From Clostridia bacterium (lineage in GTDB: Bacteria; Bacillota; Clostridia; Oscillospirales; UBA644), in assembly GCA_017424085.1 (NCBI GenBank), contig JAFPBP010000170.1:1-6755 (forward strand): DNA of 6,755 nt. The letters run 5' to 3'. Below the pieces are notes generated by a model. It searched no databases, had not been told where the DNA came from, and saw only the letters and a list, made by a program, of their open reading frames with translations. Both the position numbers and the translations under genes were made by a program. Positions 6,520 through 6,755 of this stretch are shown here, piece by piece. The first letter of the stretch is position 1. Every line of letters starts with the position of its first letter.

Positions 6520-6597
6520 AGATGTCACAAAAAATTCCCTTTTCCCCCCTTGCAAAAAAACAGCTTTTGTGATATAATAGATAGGCTGAATTACCGT
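6520..6597 (+). other. Short intergenic region, no terminator seen before the tRNA promoter
   Basis: The 78 bases between the DUF4130 stop and tRNA-Gly contain no GC-rich hairpin followed by a T run. Either transcription of the radical SAM operon reads into the tRNA genes or termination uses another signal. TCACAAAA (6525-6532) and TTTTGTGA (6565-6572) are exact inverted copies 32 bases apart, the second touching the -10 hexamer. They are simple A/T-rich strings and may be coincidental. Confidence 0.5.
6550..6578 (+). promoter_or_regulatory. Promoter of the tRNA-Gly/tRNA-Arg unit
   Basis: TTGCAA (6550-6555), a 17-base spacer and TATAAT (6573-6578) preceded by TGTGA give an extended -10 promoter. 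The predicted start near 6585 leaves a leader of about 13 bases before the tRNA. It is strikingly like the promoter at 4395-4423, sharing CCCCTTGCAAA and TGTGATATAATA at the same spacing. Confidence 0.85.
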
Positions 6598-6671
6598 GCG
6601 GGTGTAGTTTAGTGGTAGAACCCCAGCTTCCCAAGCTGGTTGTGCGAGTTCGATTCTCGTCATCCGCTCCA
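6598..6671 (+). tRNA. tRNA-Gly, anticodon CCC
   Basis: The cloverleaf is complete. The acceptor is GCGGGTG (6598-6604) with CATCCGC (6661-6667), containing one G-T wobble. The D-arm is GTTT/GAAC, the anticodon stem CCAGC/GCTGG with loop TTCCCAA, and the T-arm GCGAG/CTCGT with loop TTCGATT. The anticodon CCC reads GGG. The discriminator is T, as usual for bacterial glycine tRNAs, and CCA is encoded. A hypothetical minus-strand protein here would be a translated tRNA artefact. Confidence 0.96.
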
Positions 6672-6678
6672 TTAATAT

Positions 6679-6755
6679 GCATCCGTAGCTCAACTGGATA
6701 GAGCAATTGCCTTCTAAGCAATAGGTCGGGGGTTCGAGTCCCTCCGGATGTACCA
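6679..6755 (+). tRNA. tRNA-Arg, anticodon TCT
   Basis: The cloverleaf is complete. The acceptor is GCATCCG (6679-6685) with CGGATGT (6745-6751), giving a G-T wobble at the terminal 1:72 pair. The D-arm is GCTC/GAGC, the anticodon stem ATTGC/GCAAT with loop CTTCTAA, and the T-arm GGGGG/CCCTC with loop TTCGAGT. The anticodon TCT reads AGA (and AGG by wobble). The discriminator is A and CCA is encoded, ending on the last base of the window. The gene starts 7 bases after tRNA-Gly, so both are probably cut from one transcript. Confidence 0.95.

Noticed and set aside
6525..6572. TCACAAAA/TTTTGTGA inverted repeat as an intrinsic terminator of the radical SAM operon
   Set aside because: The stem is A/T-rich with a 32-base loop, has no T run after it, and its right arm overlaps the tRNA promoter -10. 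It does not look like a terminator.
6400..6721. Minus-strand frames with an ENRTRTTSLGSWGSTTKL-like peptide
   Set aside because: This is the familiar false protein produced by translating the complement of tRNA genes; both tRNAs fold correctly on the plus strand.
1..6755. Mobile element, phage, CRISPR or defence-island signatures
   Set aside because: No transposase, integrase, spaced repeats or nuclease modules were seen; gene order and composition look like ordinary chromosome.

Overview
The window most likely comes from a low-to-mid-GC Bacillota genome of the class Clostridia. The evidence is the ctsR-mcsA-mcsB-clpC order, strong GGAGG-type ribosome binding sites, sigma-A-like promoters, a Gram-positive-type SOS box and CCA-encoding tRNA genes. 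I cannot name a genus from this sequence alone. There are two divergent operons and a tRNA pair, with no mobile element, CRISPR array or long repeat.

Region 1 (1-4141, minus strand) is the class III heat-shock operon, transcribed right to left: ctsR (repressor), mcsA (zinc-finger activator), mcsB (protein-arginine kinase) and clpC (Hsp100 unfoldase, cut by the left window edge after 713 codons). Spacing is tight: 12-18 bp between ctsR and mcsA depending on the mcsA start, an 8-bp overlap between mcsA and mcsB, and 30 bp between mcsB and clpC. Together they form the phospho-arginine quality-control circuit. McsA and McsB mark proteins, ClpC recognises the mark and feeds ClpP (not in the window), and CtsR shuts the operon off when there is no stress. 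Two CtsR operators flank the ctsR promoter.

Region 2 (4142-4466) is the divergent control region. On the minus strand it holds the ctsR promoter with a CtsR box on each side. On the plus strand it holds a near-consensus extended -10 promoter, with a CtsR half-site in its spacer and a palindromic SOS (LexA/DinR) box over the expected transcription start. The AT-rich middle part (about 4253-4394) has no convincing gene, only an inverted repeat with an SOS-like half-site.

Region 3 (4467-6519, plus strand) is a two-gene operon. The first gene encodes a radical SAM protein with a C-terminal helix-hairpin-helix, of the family called 'putative DNA modification/repair radical SAM protein'. One base after its stop comes a DUF4130/TIGR03915-type protein. 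This pair is widespread, but I know of no established chemistry for it. The SOS box suggests that it is DNA-damage inducible, and this is the most interesting part of the window.

Region 4 (6520-6755) has a promoter followed by tRNA-Gly(CCC) and tRNA-Arg(TCT), separated by 7 bp. The Arg gene ends exactly at the right edge of the window.
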